A stretch of DNA of 64,000 nucleotides from Mycolicibacter kumamotonensis (GTDB lineage Bacteria; Actinomycetota; Actinomycetes; Mycobacteriales; Mycobacteriaceae). The stretch is from NCBI RefSeq assembly GCF_002086285.1, contig NZ_MVHU01000002.1, positions 186,001-250,000 on the forward strand, given 5' to 3'. Each line of letters begins with the position of its first letter. The first letter of the stretch is position 1. Below the pieces are notes generated by a model. The model did not search any database and was not told where the DNA came from. It was given only the letters and a program-made list of their open reading frames with translations. This document shows positions 25,929 through 35,718 of the stretch, in pieces. A program made the translations under genes and the position numbers.

Positions 25929-27107
25929 GTGCCGATATCACTGCCGCCGCTGGTGGAGCCGGCCGGCGAGCTGACCAGGGATGAAGTAGCGCGCTACAGC
26001 CGCCACTTGATCATTCCCGATGTCGGCGTGCAGGGGCAGAAGCGACTTAAAAACGCCAGGGTGTTGGTGATCGGCGCCGGCGGACTGGGCGCGCCGATTC
26101 TGCTGTATCTGGCCGCCGCCGGCGTCGGCACCCTCGGGATTATCGACTTCGACGTCGTCGAAGAGTCGAACCTGCAGCGCCAGGTCATCCACGGGGTCTC
26201 CGACATCGGCCGCACCAAAGCCGAAAGCGCCCGCGACTCGATTGCCGAGGTCAACCCGCTCGTACGGGTGCAGCTGCACCAGGTGCGGCTGGACCGGACC
26301 AACGCCGTCGAACTGTTCGCGCAGTACGACCTGATCCTGGATGGCACCGACAACTTCGCCACTCGCTACCTGGTCAACGACGCGGCGGTGCTGGCGCACA
26401 AGCCCTACATCTGGGGGTCGATCTACCGCTTCGAGGGCCAGGTGTCGGTGTTCTGGGAGGATGCGCCGGACGGGCGCGGCCTCAACTACCGCGATCTGTA
26501 CCCCGAGCCCCCGCCGCCGGGCATGGTGCCCTCGTGCGCCGAGGGCGGAGTGCTTGGGGTGTTGTGTGCCTCGATCGGGTCGGTGATGGGCACCGAGGCG
26601 ATCAAGCTGATCACCGGTATCGGAGAACCGCTGCTGGGGCGGCTGATGATCTACGACGCGTTGGAGATGAGCTATCGCACCATTGCGATCCGCAAGGACC
26701 CCGCTACGCCGGCGATTACCGAGTTGGTCGACTACGACGCGTTCTGCGGCGTGGTTCCCGAGGAGGACGCCGCCGCGGCCGCCGGGTCCACGATTACGCC
26801 CGCCGAGCTGCGTGAGCTGCTGGACTCCGGGCAACAGCTGGCACTGATCGACGTGCGCGAGCCGGGAGAGTGGGCGATCAACCGCATCGAGGGTGCCCAG
26901 TTGGTCCCGCAGTCGATGATCAACACCGGCGAGGGCCTGGCGAAGCTCCCGCAAGACCGAATGTCGGTGCTGTACTGCAAGACCGGGGTCCGTTCGGCCC
27001 AGGCCCTGGCCACCCTGAAGAAGGCCGGCTTTGCCAACGCGGTCCACCTGCAAGGGGGAATTGTGGCGTGGGCCAAGCAGATGCAGCCCGACATGGTCAT
27101 GTATTGA
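25929..27107 (+). CDS. moeZ: MoeZ/MoeB1, adenylyltransferase-sulfurtransferase
   Basis: Fused E1-like and rhodanese protein (392 residues) that adenylates the C-terminus of ubiquitin-like sulfur carriers (MoaD, CysO, ThiS types) and then thiolates them. The ThiF domain (1-~270) has GAGGLG (49-54), the DFDVVEESNLQRQ Arg finger region and DGTDNFATRY. The rhodanese domain (~290-392) has the active-site Cys350 in LYCKTGVRS. The two CxxC zinc pairs found in some relatives are not evident. Start is the GTG at 25929 with GAGGAG nearby upstream. Corresponds to Rv3206c. Confidence 0.94.
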   Translation: MPISLPPLVEPAGELTRDEVARYSRHLIIPDVGVQGQKRLKNARVLVIGAGGLGAPILLYLAAAGVGTLGIIDFDVVEESNLQRQVIHGVSDIGRTKAESARDSIAEVNPLVRVQLHQVRLDRTNAVELFAQYDLILDGTDNFATRYLVNDAAVLAHKPYIWGSIYRFEGQVSVFWEDAPDGRGLNYRDLYPEPPPPGMVPSCAEGGVLGVLCASIGSVMGTEAIKLITGIGEPLLGRLMIYDALEMSYRTIAIRKDPATPAITELVDYDAFCGVVPEEDAAAAAGSTITPAELRELLDSGQQLALIDVREPGEWAINRIEGAQLVPQSMINTGEGLAKLPQDRMSVLYCKTGVRSAQALATLKKAGFANAVHLQGGIVAWAKQMQPDMVMY

Positions 27108-27208
27108 CGGCGGTTCAGCAAGGCTCGACGCAGGAGAGCCGAAGCTGGGACCGCCGCTAGAACCCGGCGGTTCAGCGAGGCTCGACGCAGGAGAGCCGAA
27201 GCTGGGAC
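27108..27208. repeat. Two 44-bp hairpin-forming repeat units downstream of moeZ
   Basis: Units at 27108-27151 and 27165-27208 differ at one base (A/G) and are separated by 13 bp. Each is an interrupted inverted repeat: CGGT...ACCG or close variant, CAGC...GCTG, GGCTC...GAGCC. A degenerate third copy may start near 27221. They lie between moeZ and the next gene and could terminate transcription or be a species-specific interspersed repeat. Confidence 0.7.
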
Positions 27209-27270
27209 GACCGCACCGACCCCCGGCGAGGCTCCGCGCCACGCTTGTGATCACCGCTTAGGCTGACCGT

Positions 27271-28125
27271 GTGACTGTCGAGCCGCCGCCTGAACATGTG
27301 CTGGCGACGTTCGGCCTTCGCGGCGTTTCACCCACCCCGCTGGGCGCCGGATGGGAGGACGGCTGGAAGTGCGGGGAAGTGGTGGTGTCGATGGTCGCCG
27401 ACCACGCCAGGGCCGCCTGGTCGGCGAAGGTACGCGAGACGCTGTTCGCCGACGGCATCCGGCTGGCCCGGCCGGTGCGTTCCACCGACGGACGCTACGT
27501 GGTGTCGGGCTGGCGGGCCGACACCTACGTGGCCGGCAGCCCGGAGCCCCGTCACGACGAGGTGGTCTCCGCGGCGGTTCGGCTGCACGAGGCCACCGCC
27601 AAGCTGGAGCGGCCCCGGTTCCTCACCCAGGCGCCGGTGGCGCCGTGGGCCGACGTCGACGTGTTCATCGCCGCCGATCGGGCCGCGTGGGAGGAACGGC
27701 CGTTCGCTTCACTGCAGGCCGGTGCCCAGCTGGCCCCGGGTTCGGTGGACGGCCAGCGCTCGATCGACTTGATCAATCAGCTCGCCACCTTGCGCAAGCC
27801 CACCAAGAGCTCCAGCCAGCTGGTGCACGGCGATCTGTACGGCACGGTGCTGTTCTCCGGTGCCGCGGCGCCCGGCATCACCGACATCACCCCGTACTGG
27901 CGCCCGGCATCCTGGGCCGCCGGCGTGGTGGTGGTCGACGCCCTGTCCTGGGGTGACGCCGACGACGGCCTCATCGAACGCTGGGAATCACTGCCCGAAT
28001 GGCCGCAGATGTTGTTGCGCGCGTTGATGTTCCGGCTAGCGGTACACGCCCTGCACCCGCGGTCGACGGCCGAGGCGTTCCCCGGGCTGGCGCGCACCGC
28101 GGCACTGGTACGCCTGGCGCTGTAG
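27271..28125 (+). CDS. Aminoglycoside phosphotransferase-like protein (Rv3205c-type)
   Basis: 284 residues with a kinase-like fold of the APH superfamily. An N-terminal lobe is followed by the catalytic-loop segment SQLVHGDLYGTVLF (HGD with the usual Asn replaced by Thr) and ITDITPYWRPASWAAGVVVVDAL (usual DFD/DWE position altered). These changes suggest an atypical or inactive kinase. It resembles the actinobacterial TIGR02569 family, including Rv3205c. Start is the GTG at 27271. Function unknown. Confidence 0.82.
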   Translation: MTVEPPPEHVLATFGLRGVSPTPLGAGWEDGWKCGEVVVSMVADHARAAWSAKVRETLFADGIRLARPVRSTDGRYVVSGWRADTYVAGSPEPRHDEVVSAAVRLHEATAKLERPRFLTQAPVAPWADVDVFIAADRAAWEERPFASLQAGAQLAPGSVDGQRSIDLINQLATLRKPTKSSSQLVHGDLYGTVLFSGAAAPGITDITPYWRPASWAAGVVVVDALSWGDADDGLIERWESLPEWPQMLLRALMFRLAVHALHPRSTAEAFPGLARTAALVRLAL

Positions 28126-28127
28126 CG

Positions 28128-28424
28128 TCAGAACCGGTGGCGCGCGGTGCGCAGATCCACCTTGCCGTCGGCGGCCAGAATCCCTTCGGCGCGAAGCCGT
28201 TCCAACTGCCGCGTGCTCAGGTGCGGCGCCGGCTGACCGGATGCCCGGATCACCCGATGCCACGGCAGATCGGCGGAATCGGTGCGCATGATCCATCCGA
28301 CAATGCGGGGACTGGAAAGCCCTGCGGCCGAGGCGATGTCGCCGTAGGTGGCGACCCGGCCGGCGGGGATCGCGGCGACCAGCGCGCGCACCGCCTCCAC
28401 TTGGGCTTCGGTCACCGGAGCCAT
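28128..28424 (-). CDS. Alkyltransferase-like (ATL) DNA-binding protein
   Basis: 98 residues resembling the C-terminal half of O6-alkylguanine-DNA methyltransferase: VEAVRALVAAIPAGRVATYGDIASAAGLS, RIVGWIMR and PWHRVIRASGQ. The catalytic PCHR Cys is replaced by Trp (PWHR), the hallmark of ATL proteins, which flag alkylated bases for excision repair instead of repairing them. The start ATG (28424) overlaps the lipV stop (TGATG), so the two are translationally coupled. Corresponds to Rv3204. Confidence 0.92.
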   Translation of the reverse strand: MAPVTEAQVEAVRALVAAIPAGRVATYGDIASAAGLSSPRIVGWIMRTDSADLPWHRVIRASGQPAPHLSTRQLERLRAEGILAADGKVDLRTARHRF

Positions 28425-29218
28425 CAGCACACGGGCAACCGGGCGCGGATCAGCTCGGCAACCTCGCCGGGCCTGGCGTGTGGCACCATGTGCTGGCAGT
28501 CGAGGTCCACCAGCCGGAAATCCGGTCCCAGCCGTTCGGTCAGCGCGGTGATGAGGTCTTCGCCCACATACGGGGGTGAGGTTCGGGTGGCCCGCACCAG
28601 CGTGGTGGCGGTACCCGGCGCGGGCAGAACGATGTCACGGGCCAGCTCGCTCCAGTAGGACATCATCGCCGGGATGCTGATGCGCCAGCCGACCCGCCCG
28701 CTCGGCAAGGTGATGAGGTGTTCGTCGACTTCGGCGTCGAGCACGGCCGGGGCCACGTCGGCCCAGGAGCCGTGTTCTTTTTCCGCGCGTGCTTCGGCGG
28801 CATCGGGATAGTCCGGGGAGGCCAGCATCGCATCGGCGATCTGAGCCACCCAGCCGCCGTCCAAGCCGACCGCCGGGTCCAGCAGCACCAGCGCGCCGAC
28901 CAAATCCGGATGGCTGGCGGCCAGCTGTAGGGCCACCGCGCAGCCGAAAGAATGCGCGACCACCAGGACCGGCTGATCGGCGCAGCGCTTGAGCAGCGCG
29001 GCCAGCGCGGTCACGTTGGCGTCGATGGTCCACGGCGCCGCCCACGACGAGCGGCCGTGACCGATCAGATCCGGTGCCGCGACGCTGAATTCCTCCAGAT
29101 GATCGTCGGCCAAGTGTTGCCAGCGCTGGCCGTGTCCGGTCAGACCGTGGATCGCCAGGATCTGGGCCGGTGCGGGCGGTCCGTAGCGGTGCACGTGCAG
29201 GAGATGATCGGAATTCAC
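28424..29218 (-). CDS. lipV: Alpha/beta hydrolase LipV-type
   Basis: 264-residue alpha/beta hydrolase. Seen: ILAIHGLTGHGQRWQ (oxyanion region), the nucleophile elbow VVAHSFGCAVAL (Ser), and the likely catalytic His in DLDCQHMVPHARPGEVAEL. It corresponds to Rv3203, annotated as a lipase/esterase. Start is the GTG at 29218; earlier in-frame starts run into adnA upstream sequence. Coupled to the downstream ATL gene and divergent from adnA by about 50 bp. Confidence 0.9.
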   Translation of the reverse strand: MNSDHLLHVHRYGPPAPAQILAIHGLTGHGQRWQHLADDHLEEFSVAAPDLIGHGRSSWAAPWTIDANVTALAALLKRCADQPVLVVAHSFGCAVALQLAASHPDLVGALVLLDPAVGLDGGWVAQIADAMLASPDYPDAAEARAEKEHGSWADVAPAVLDAEVDEHLITLPSGRVGWRISIPAMMSYWSELARDIVLPAPGTATTLVRATRTSPPYVGEDLITALTERLGPDFRLVDLDCQHMVPHARPGEVAELIRARLPVC

Positions 29219-29267
29219 CCGTCGATGGTGCCAGCCGCGGCCGGAGTTGTCAGAGGGCAGTGCTGTC

Positions 29268-32200
29268 ATGGGCGGTATGACGCAGCACCGGGAGTCGCCG
29301 GCCGCCGACACTGAGGCGGCGCTGGACCCGCGTGCACGCGGCGTGCTGCGGGTGCGTGGCGGCCCGGGGACCGGCAAGACCAGCCTGCTGGTCGAGGTGG
29401 CCGCGGCTCACGTCGCCGCGGGCGCCGACGCGAATTCGCTGCTGCTGCTGACGGGGTCGGGCCGGCTGCCGGCGGCGGTCCGTGGGGCGCTGACCGCCAC
29501 GGTGCTGGCGGCGGGCGGGCCCACTTCGGCCCGCGCGGTCAGAGAACCGCTGGTTCGCACCGTGCACGGCTACGCCTTCGCGGTGCTCCAGCGGGCTGCC
29601 CGGCGCGCCGAGGCCGCACCGCCCCGGCTGGTCACCGGGGCCGAGCAGGACAGCGTCATCCGCGAACTGCTCGCCGGTGACGGCGCCGGGGCCTGGCCGG
29701 CGTCATTGCACGCGGCCCTGGCCACCGACGGCTTCGCCACCGAACTGCGGGACTTGATGGCACGCTGCGCCGAACGCGGCGTCGATCCGGCCGAGCTGAT
29801 CCGGCTGGGCAGGCGGTGCCGTCGCCCGGAGTGGGCCGCCGCCGGGCGCTTCGCCCGGCAGTACGAACAGGTGATGCTGTTGCGTGCCGCGGTCGGCACC
29901 GCCGCCCCCCAGGCGACCACCCCGGCCCTGGGCGCCGCGGAATTGGTCGGGGCCGCGTTGGAGGCCTTCGCCACCGACCCCGACCTGCTGATCGAGGAAC
30001 GCCGCCGGATCCGGCTGCTGCTGGTCGATGATGCCCAGCAACTCGACCCGCAGGCGGCCCGGCTGGTGCGGGTGCTTGCCGCCGGCGTCGAGCGCACCGT
30101 CATCGCCGGCGACCCGGATCAGGCGGTGTTCGGGTTCCGCGGCGCCGAGCCCGCCGCCCTGCTGGCCGACGACACCGACGGCGCCGCCACCCCGGCGGTG
30201 ACATTAACGGTCTCGCACCGCTGCGCCCCGGCGGTGGCTAACGCCATCAACACCATCGCCGCCCGGCTGCCCGGGCCCGGCACCGCCCGCCGCCTGACGG
30301 GCGCCGGGCCCGAGGACGGCTCGGTCACCGTGCGCACCGCGGCCTCCGGTCACGCCGAGGCCGCGTTGATCGCCGACACGCTGCGACGCGCCCACCTGAT
30401 CTCTGGTGTGCCGTGGTCGCAGATGGCGGTGATCGTTCGCTCGGTTCCGCGCGCGGCGGCCCGCTTGCCCCGCAGCCTGGCCGCCGCGGGCATTCCGGTG
30501 ACCCTGCCCGCACCCGGTGGCCTGCTGGCCGAGCAGCCTGCGGTGGCCGCCCTGCTGAGCGTGCTGGAGTGCGCCGCCGACGGCGTGGACGGCCGTCGGG
30601 CGCTGGAACTGCTCACCGGCCCGATCGGGCGGATGGATCCGATCTCGCTGCGGCAGTTGCAGCGCATCCTGCGCCGCGGTGGCGCGCTGGAAGCAGATTC
30701 CGGCGACCGGTTGGCGGCGGTGTTGTCCGGTGACTCCGGCCAGCTGCCGGCCGCGCACGCCCGCCCGCTGCGGCGGGTGCGCGCGGTGCTGCAGGCCGCG
30801 GCCCGCAGCCACGCCGACGGCCGGGACCCGCACTACACGCTGTGGCAGGCCTGGAATCGGTCCGGGCTGCAGCAGCGCTGGTTGTCGGCAACCGAGCGCG
30901 GCGGGACGGCCGGCGCCCAAGCCGGCCGAGACTTGAATGCGGTAACCGCGCTGTTCGATCTCGCCGAGCAGTACACCGCGCGTACCGCCGGCGCGACCCT
31001 GGCCGGGCTCGTCGAGCACGTCAGCGCCATGCAACTGGTGATGCCCAGGGCCGAGCCCGCGGCCGGCGCCGAGGCGGTCGCTGTGCTCAGCGCGCATGCC
31101 GCCCTGGGCCGCGAGTGGGATCTGGTCGTCATTGCCGGTGTGCAGGAAGGACTGTGGCCCAATACCGTTCCGCGCGGCGGTGTGCTGGGGACCCAGCGGC
31201 TGCTGGACACCTTGCACGGCCTCGGTGACGACGTCTCGGCCCGGGCGCCGCTGCTGGCCGAGGAGCGGCGGCTGCTGGTGGCGGCGATGGGCCGGGCGCG
31301 CCGGCAATTGATGCTCACCGCCGTCGACGGGGAGGGGAGTACCGACGGGGCCGAGGAGCAGCTCCCGTCGGAATTCGTCACCGAACTCGCGGCCTGCGCA
31401 ACCTCCGACACTGATCGGGCACCGGCGCCACCGGTGGTGGCGCCGCCGGTGCTGTCGGCGGCCGGGCTTGTCGGGCGGCTGCGGGCCGTGGTGTGCGCCC
31501 CGGCCGGAACTGTCGCTGAGGCCGAACGCGCTGACGCCGCAACGCAACTGGCGCGCCTGGCACGTGCCGGGGTGCCCGGGGCCGACCCGGCCGGCTGGCA
31601 CGGCACGGCTCCGGTCAGCACCGAGGAGCCGTTGTGGCGTGCCGGTGACGGGCGGGTCGTGACGTTGTCGCCCTCGGCGCTGCAGAGCCTGCTGGACTGC
31701 CCGCTGCGCTGGCTGGCCGAACGCCACGGCGGAACCGACGGCCGCGATCTGCGTTCAACGATCGGGTCGGTGATGCACGCCCTGGTCGCCGAATCCGCGG
31801 TCACCGCAGAACAACTGCTGGCTGAACTGGACCGGGCCTGGCGGCAACTGCCGTTCGAGTCGCCGTGGTACTCGGCCAACGAACGTGACCGGCACCGCGC
31901 CATGATCGAGACGTTCCTGGCGTGGCGGGCGCATACCCGCGGCCAGCTCACTGAGGTCGGCACCGAGGTCGCCTTCGACGGGCCGCTCGACACCGGCGAC
32001 GGGGTGCGGCTACGCGGCCGGATCGACCGGATCGAACGAGACGCCGCCGGGCGGCTGGTGGTCGTCGACGTCAAGACCGCGAAGACCCCGGTCAGCAAGG
32101 ACGACGCCCAACAGCACGCGCAGCTGGCCGTGTACCAGCTGGCGGTGGAAGCCGGGCTCCTCGGGCCCGACGAGCAGCCCGGCGGCGCCCGGCTGGTGTA

Positions 32201-32405
32201 TCCGGCCAAGCCCGGAGCCGTCGGCGCCGCCGAGCGCGAACAGGACCCGCTCACCACCGAGACCGGCGACCAATGGCGCCGGCGGATCGCGCAGGCGGCC
32301 GCCGCCACCGCCGGCCCGCAGTTCACCGCCCGGGTCAACGACGGCTGCCGGCACTGCCCGATCCGGCCGATCTGCCCGGCCCACACCGGCGGGAGCGGCG
32401 CATGA
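29268..32405 (+). CDS. adnA: AdnA, subunit of the AdnAB helicase-nuclease
   Basis: Mycobacterial double-strand-break resection motor-nuclease, replacing RecBCD in end resection. 1045 residues. N-terminal SF1 motor: Walker A GGPGTGKT (31-38), LLLVDDAQQLDPQ (Walker B region), VIAGDPDQAVFGFRG and an SHRC-type motif. C-terminal RecB-family nuclease: core VVDVKTAKT near residue 934 and an iron-sulfur-type Cys set, LLDCPLRW plus CRHCPIRPIC. Start is uncertain among ATG 29268 (GAGGG upstream), ATG 29277 and TTG 29247. Its stop overlaps adnB by 4 nt. Corresponds to Rv3202c. Confidence 0.94.
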   Translation: MGGMTQHRESPAADTEAALDPRARGVLRVRGGPGTGKTSLLVEVAAAHVAAGADANSLLLLTGSGRLPAAVRGALTATVLAAGGPTSARAVREPLVRTVHGYAFAVLQRAARRAEAAPPRLVTGAEQDSVIRELLAGDGAGAWPASLHAALATDGFATELRDLMARCAERGVDPAELIRLGRRCRRPEWAAAGRFARQYEQVMLLRAAVGTAAPQATTPALGAAELVGAALEAFATDPDLLIEERRRIRLLLVDDAQQLDPQAARLVRVLAAGVERTVIAGDPDQAVFGFRGAEPAALLADDTDGAATPAVTLTVSHRCAPAVANAINTIAARLPGPGTARRLTGAGPEDGSVTVRTAASGHAEAALIADTLRRAHLISGVPWSQMAVIVRSVPRAAARLPRSLAAAGIPVTLPAPGGLLAEQPAVAALLSVLECAADGVDGRRALELLTGPIGRMDPISLRQLQRILRRGGALEADSGDRLAAVLSGDSGQLPAAHARPLRRVRAVLQAAARSHADGRDPHYTLWQAWNRSGLQQRWLSATERGGTAGAQAGRDLNAVTALFDLAEQYTARTAGATLAGLVEHVSAMQLVMPRAEPAAGAEAVAVLSAHAALGREWDLVVIAGVQEGLWPNTVPRGGVLGTQRLLDTLHGLGDDVSARAPLLAEERRLLVAAMGRARRQLMLTAVDGEGSTDGAEEQLPSEFVTELAACATSDTDRAPAPPVVAPPVLSAAGLVGRLRAVVCAPAGTVAEAERADAATQLARLARAGVPGADPAGWHGTAPVSTEEPLWRAGDGRVVTLSPSALQSLLDCPLRWLAERHGGTDGRDLRSTIGSVMHALVAESAVTAEQLLAELDRAWRQLPFESPWYSANERDRHRAMIETFLAWRAHTRGQLTEVGTEVAFDGPLDTGDGVRLRGRIDRIERDAAGRLVVVDVKTAKTPVSKDDAQQHAQLAVYQLAVEAGLLGPDEQPGGARLVYPAKPGAVGAAEREQDPLTTETGDQWRRRIAQAAAATAGPQFTARVNDGCRHCPIRPICPAHTGGSGA

Positions 32406-35400
32406 CCGCCCGCTACGGCCCGGCCGAGTTGGCGGCCGCACTCGGGCTGCACCAGCCCACCGAGGAGCAGGCCGCGGTCATCGCCGCGCCGCCGGGCCCG
32501 CTGGTGGTCATCGCCGGGGCCGGGGCCGGCAAAACCGAGACGATGGCCGCCCGGGTGGTGTGGCTGGTCGCCAACGGCTACGCCGACCCCGGCCAGGTGC
32601 TCGGCCTGACGTTCACCCGCAAGGCCGCCGGGCAACTGCTGCGGCGGGTCCGCTCCCGGCTGGCCCGGCTGGCCGGCGCCGGTCTGATGGTCGCCGAACC
32701 CGGGGCCCCCGGCTTCGGCCCGGTGGTGTCGGCCCCGGTGGTGAGCACCTACCACGCGTTCGCCGGCGCGCTGCTGCGTGAGCACGGTCTGCTGCTGGGC
32801 ATCGAGCCCGACACCCGGCTGCTCACCGAGACCGGGCTGTGGCAGCTGGCGTTCGACGTGGTCAGCGGCTATCGCGGCGAGTTGCGCACCGACCGGGATC
32901 CGGCCGCGGTCACCGCCATGGTGCTACGCCTGGCCGGGCAGCTGGCCGAACACCTGGTGGACACCGATGCGTTGCGTGACACCCATCTGGAGTTGGAGCG
33001 GCTGGTGCACACCCTGCCACCGGGGCCGCGTCAACGCGCCGAACCCAACCAGTCATTGCTCAAGATGCTCGACACCCAGACCGAACGCGCCCAGCTGGTG
33101 CCGCTGATCGACGCCCTGCATCAGCGGATGCGCGCCGAGCGGGTGATGGACTTCGGTGCGCAGATGGCCACCGCCGCACGGCTGGCCCAGGCCGACGAAT
33201 CCGTCGGCGCCGGGCTGCGCGCCACCTACCGGGTGGTGTTGCTCGACGAGTATCAGGACACCGGCCACGCTCAGCGCATCGCGCTGTCATCACTGTTCGG
33301 CGGCGGCGTCGATGACGGGCTGGCCCTGACGGCGGTGGGCGACCCGATTCAGTCGATCTACGGCTGGCGCGGCGCCTCGGCGACCAACCTGCCCCGATTC
33401 GCCACCGACTTCCCGCTCTCCGACGGCACCCCCGCCCCGACGTTGGAACTGCGGACCAGCTGGCGCAACCCGCCGGAGGTGCTGCACGTCGCCAATGAGA
33501 TCTCCGCGGAGGCCCGGCGGCGTTCCGTCACCGTGCACACGTTGCGGCCGCGGCCGGACGCGCCCCCGGGCGGGGTGCGGCTGGCGCTGCTGGCCGACGT
33601 GGCCGCCGAACACCGGTGGGTGGCCGAGGCGCTGCAACAGCGCTACCGGCAAGCAGCGGCCGACGGCGTCGCTCCCCCCACCGCCGCGGTGCTGGTACGG
33701 CGGAACTCCGACGCCGCGCCGTTCGCCGAGGCGATCCGGGCCTGCGGCATCCCGGTGGAGGTGGTCGGGTTGGCCGGGTTGCTGTCGGTGCCCGAGGTCG
33801 CCGATCTGGTGGCGATGTTGCGGTTGGTCGCCGAGCCGACTGCCGGGGCCGCGGCGATCCAGGTGCTGACCGGAGCGCGGTGGCGGCTCGGCGCCGCCGA
33901 CCTGGCCGCCCTGTGGCGGCGGGCGACTGAGCTGGCCCGCCCCGATCGCCCGGCCGGGTCGGTCTCGGCTGCCGAGGTCGCCGCGCAGGCCGGCCCGGAT
34001 GCCGACACCGCATGCCTGGCCGACGCGCTGGCCGATCCGGGGCCGGCGGAGCGTTATTCGGCCACCGGGTACCGGCGCATCGTCGCACTGGCCGAGGAGC
34101 TGACCGTGCTGCGTGGACACCTCTGGCACCCGCTGCCCGACCTGGTCGCCGAGGTGCGCCGGGTGATGGGCCTGGACTGTGAGGTGCTCGCGGCGCAGCC
34201 GGTGGCGGTGTCCGGCACCGAACAGCTCGACGCGTTCGCCGGTGTGGTCGCCGGCTACGGGGAGGGTATCGGGGGCCCGGCGTCGCTGCCGGACCTGCTG
34301 GCATACCTGGATGCCGCGGCCGTGGTGGAGAACGGGTTGGCCCCTGCTGCACCCGCGGTCGCCGCCGACCGGGTCCAGATCCTCACGGTGCACGCCGCCA
34401 AGGGACTGGAATGGCAGGTGGTGGCGGTGCCGCACCTGGTGGCGCGGGTATTCCCGTCGACCGCGTCGCGGCGCAGCTGGCTCTCGGATGCCTCCGAATT
34501 GCCGCCGCTGCTGCGCGGCGACCGCGCCGATTTGGGCGCCCACGGTGTCCCGGTACTCGACACCGGCGCGGTCACCGATCGAAAGCAGTTGTCAGACACC
34601 ATCTCCGAGCATCAGAGCCGGCTGGATCAGCGCCGCGTGGACGAAGAGCGCCGGCTGCTCTACGTTGCGGTCACCCGCGCCGAGGACACCCTGCTGGTCT
34701 CCGGTCATCACTGGGGTGTCGGGGAGACCAAGCCGCGCGGCCCGTCGGAGTTTTTGACCGAACTCAAGGCGGTCATCGACAGCGCGGCGTCCGCCGGGCG
34801 GGCTTGCGGGGTGGTCGAGCAGTGGGCGCAGGCGCCGGCCGCCGGGGAGCGAAACCCGCTGTGCGACACCGCCAGGGAAGCGGTTTGGCCGGCAGATCCA
34901 CTGGCCGGGCAGCGTGGCGACGTCGACCGCGGCGCAGCGTTGGTCACCGCGGCGCTGCGGGCCGGGGAAGCACAGGATGGTCTGCCGCCGGTCGACAGCC
35001 CGTGGGCCGCCGACGTCGATGCGTTGCTGGCCGAGCGGGCCCTGGCCGCCGCGCAGCCGGCCCGGACGCTGCCCAGCCAGGTCTCGGTGAGCAACCTGGT
35101 CGAGTTGAGTCGCGACCCGGCCGGTGCGGCGCAGCGGCTGACCCGCCGGCTCCCGGCCCGCCCGGACCCACACGCCTTGCTGGGTACCGCGTTTCACGAC
35201 TGGGTACAGCGGCTCTTCGGCGCCGAGCGGCTTTTCGAACTCGACGATCTGCCCGGTGCGGCCGACGCCGACACGGCCCGGGCCGATGCGCAGGAACTGG
35301 CGGAGCTGCAGGCCGCATTCCTGGATTCGGCGTGGGCGGCCCGCTCGCCCGTCGCCGTCGAGGTGCCCTTCGAGATGGCCTTCGGGCAGACCATGCTGCG

Positions 35401-35662
35401 CGGCCGCATCGACGCGGTGTTCGCCGAACCGGACGGCGGCGTCACCGTGGTGGACTGGAAGACCGGGTCGGCGCCGGCCGGGCCGGAGGCCCTGCGCCAC
35501 GCCGCCGTTCAGCTCGGCGTGTACCGGCTGGCGTGGGCGGCGCTGACGGGCTGCCCGCCGGCCAAGGTTCGGGCCGCCTTCCACTACGTGCGCAGCGGCA
35601 CCACCGTCGTGCCCGATGAACTACCCGATTTCGCCGAGCTGGCCGCACTGCTCAACTGTTGA
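32402..35662 (+). CDS. adnB: AdnB, lead motor subunit of the AdnAB helicase-nuclease
   Basis: 1086-residue UvrD-like helicase fused to a nuclease. Seen in order: QPTEEQAAVIAAPPGPLVVIAGAGAGKTETM (Q motif and Walker A), GLTFTRKAAGQLLRRV (Ia), VVLLDEYQDTGHAQ (Walker B), TAVGDPIQSIYGWRGA (III), [12 protein letters not shown] (V) and RRLLYVAVTRAED (VI). The C-terminal nuclease core is VVDWKTGSAP near residue 1016, with GRIDAVF upstream. All classical ATPase motifs are intact, in line with AdnB being the dominant translocase. Its ATG overlaps the adnA stop. Corresponds to Rv3201c. Confidence 0.95.
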   Translation: MTARYGPAELAAALGLHQPTEEQAAVIAAPPGPLVVIAGAGAGKTETMAARVVWLVANGYADPGQVLGLTFTRKAAGQLLRRVRSRLARLAGAGLMVAEPGAPGFGPVVSAPVVSTYHAFAGALLREHGLLLGIEPDTRLLTETGLWQLAFDVVSGYRGELRTDRDPAAVTAMVLRLAGQLAEHLVDTDALRDTHLELERLVHTLPPGPRQRAEPNQSLLKMLDTQTERAQLVPLIDALHQRMRAERVMDFGAQMATAARLAQADESVGAGLRATYRVVLLDEYQDTGHAQRIALSSLFGGGVDDGLALTAVGDPIQSIYGWRGASATNLPRFATDFPLSDGTPAPTLELRTSWRNPPEVLHVANEISAEARRRSVTVHTLRPRPDAPPGGVRLALLADVAAEHRWVAEALQQRYRQAAADGVAPPTAAVLVRRNSDAAPFAEAIRACGIPVEVVGLAGLLSVPEVADLVAMLRLVAEPTAGAAAIQVLTGARWRLGAADLAALWRRATELARPDRPAGSVSAAEVAAQAGPDADTACLADALADPGPAERYSATGYRRIVALAEELTVLRGHLWHPLPDLVAEVRRVMGLDCEVLAAQPVAVSGTEQLDAFAGVVAGYGEGIGGPASLPDLLAYLDAAAVVENGLAPAAPAVAADRVQILTVHAAKGLEWQVVAVPHLVARVFPSTASRRSWLSDASELPPLLRGDRADLGAHGVPVLDTGAVTDRKQLSDTISEHQSRLDQRRVDEERRLLYVAVTRAEDTLLVSGHHWGVGETKPRGPSEFLTELKAVIDSAASAGRACGVVEQWAQAPAAGERNPLCDTAREAVWPADPLAGQRGDVDRGAALVTAALRAGEAQDGLPPVDSPWAADVDALLAERALAAAQPARTLPSQVSVSNLVELSRDPAGAAQRLTRRLPARPDPHALLGTAFHDWVQRLFGAERLFELDDLPGAADADTARADAQELAELQAAFLDSAWAARSPVAVEVPFEMAFGQTMLRGRIDAVFAEPDGGVTVVDWKTGSAPAGPEALRHAAVQLGVYRLAWAALTGCPPAKVRAAFHYVRSGTTVVPDELPDFAELAALLNC

Positions 35663-35718
35663 CGACACGTGTGGTTACAGTGGGTCCGTGCGTCAGGTGC
35701 GACCGATGACCGCCCGTC

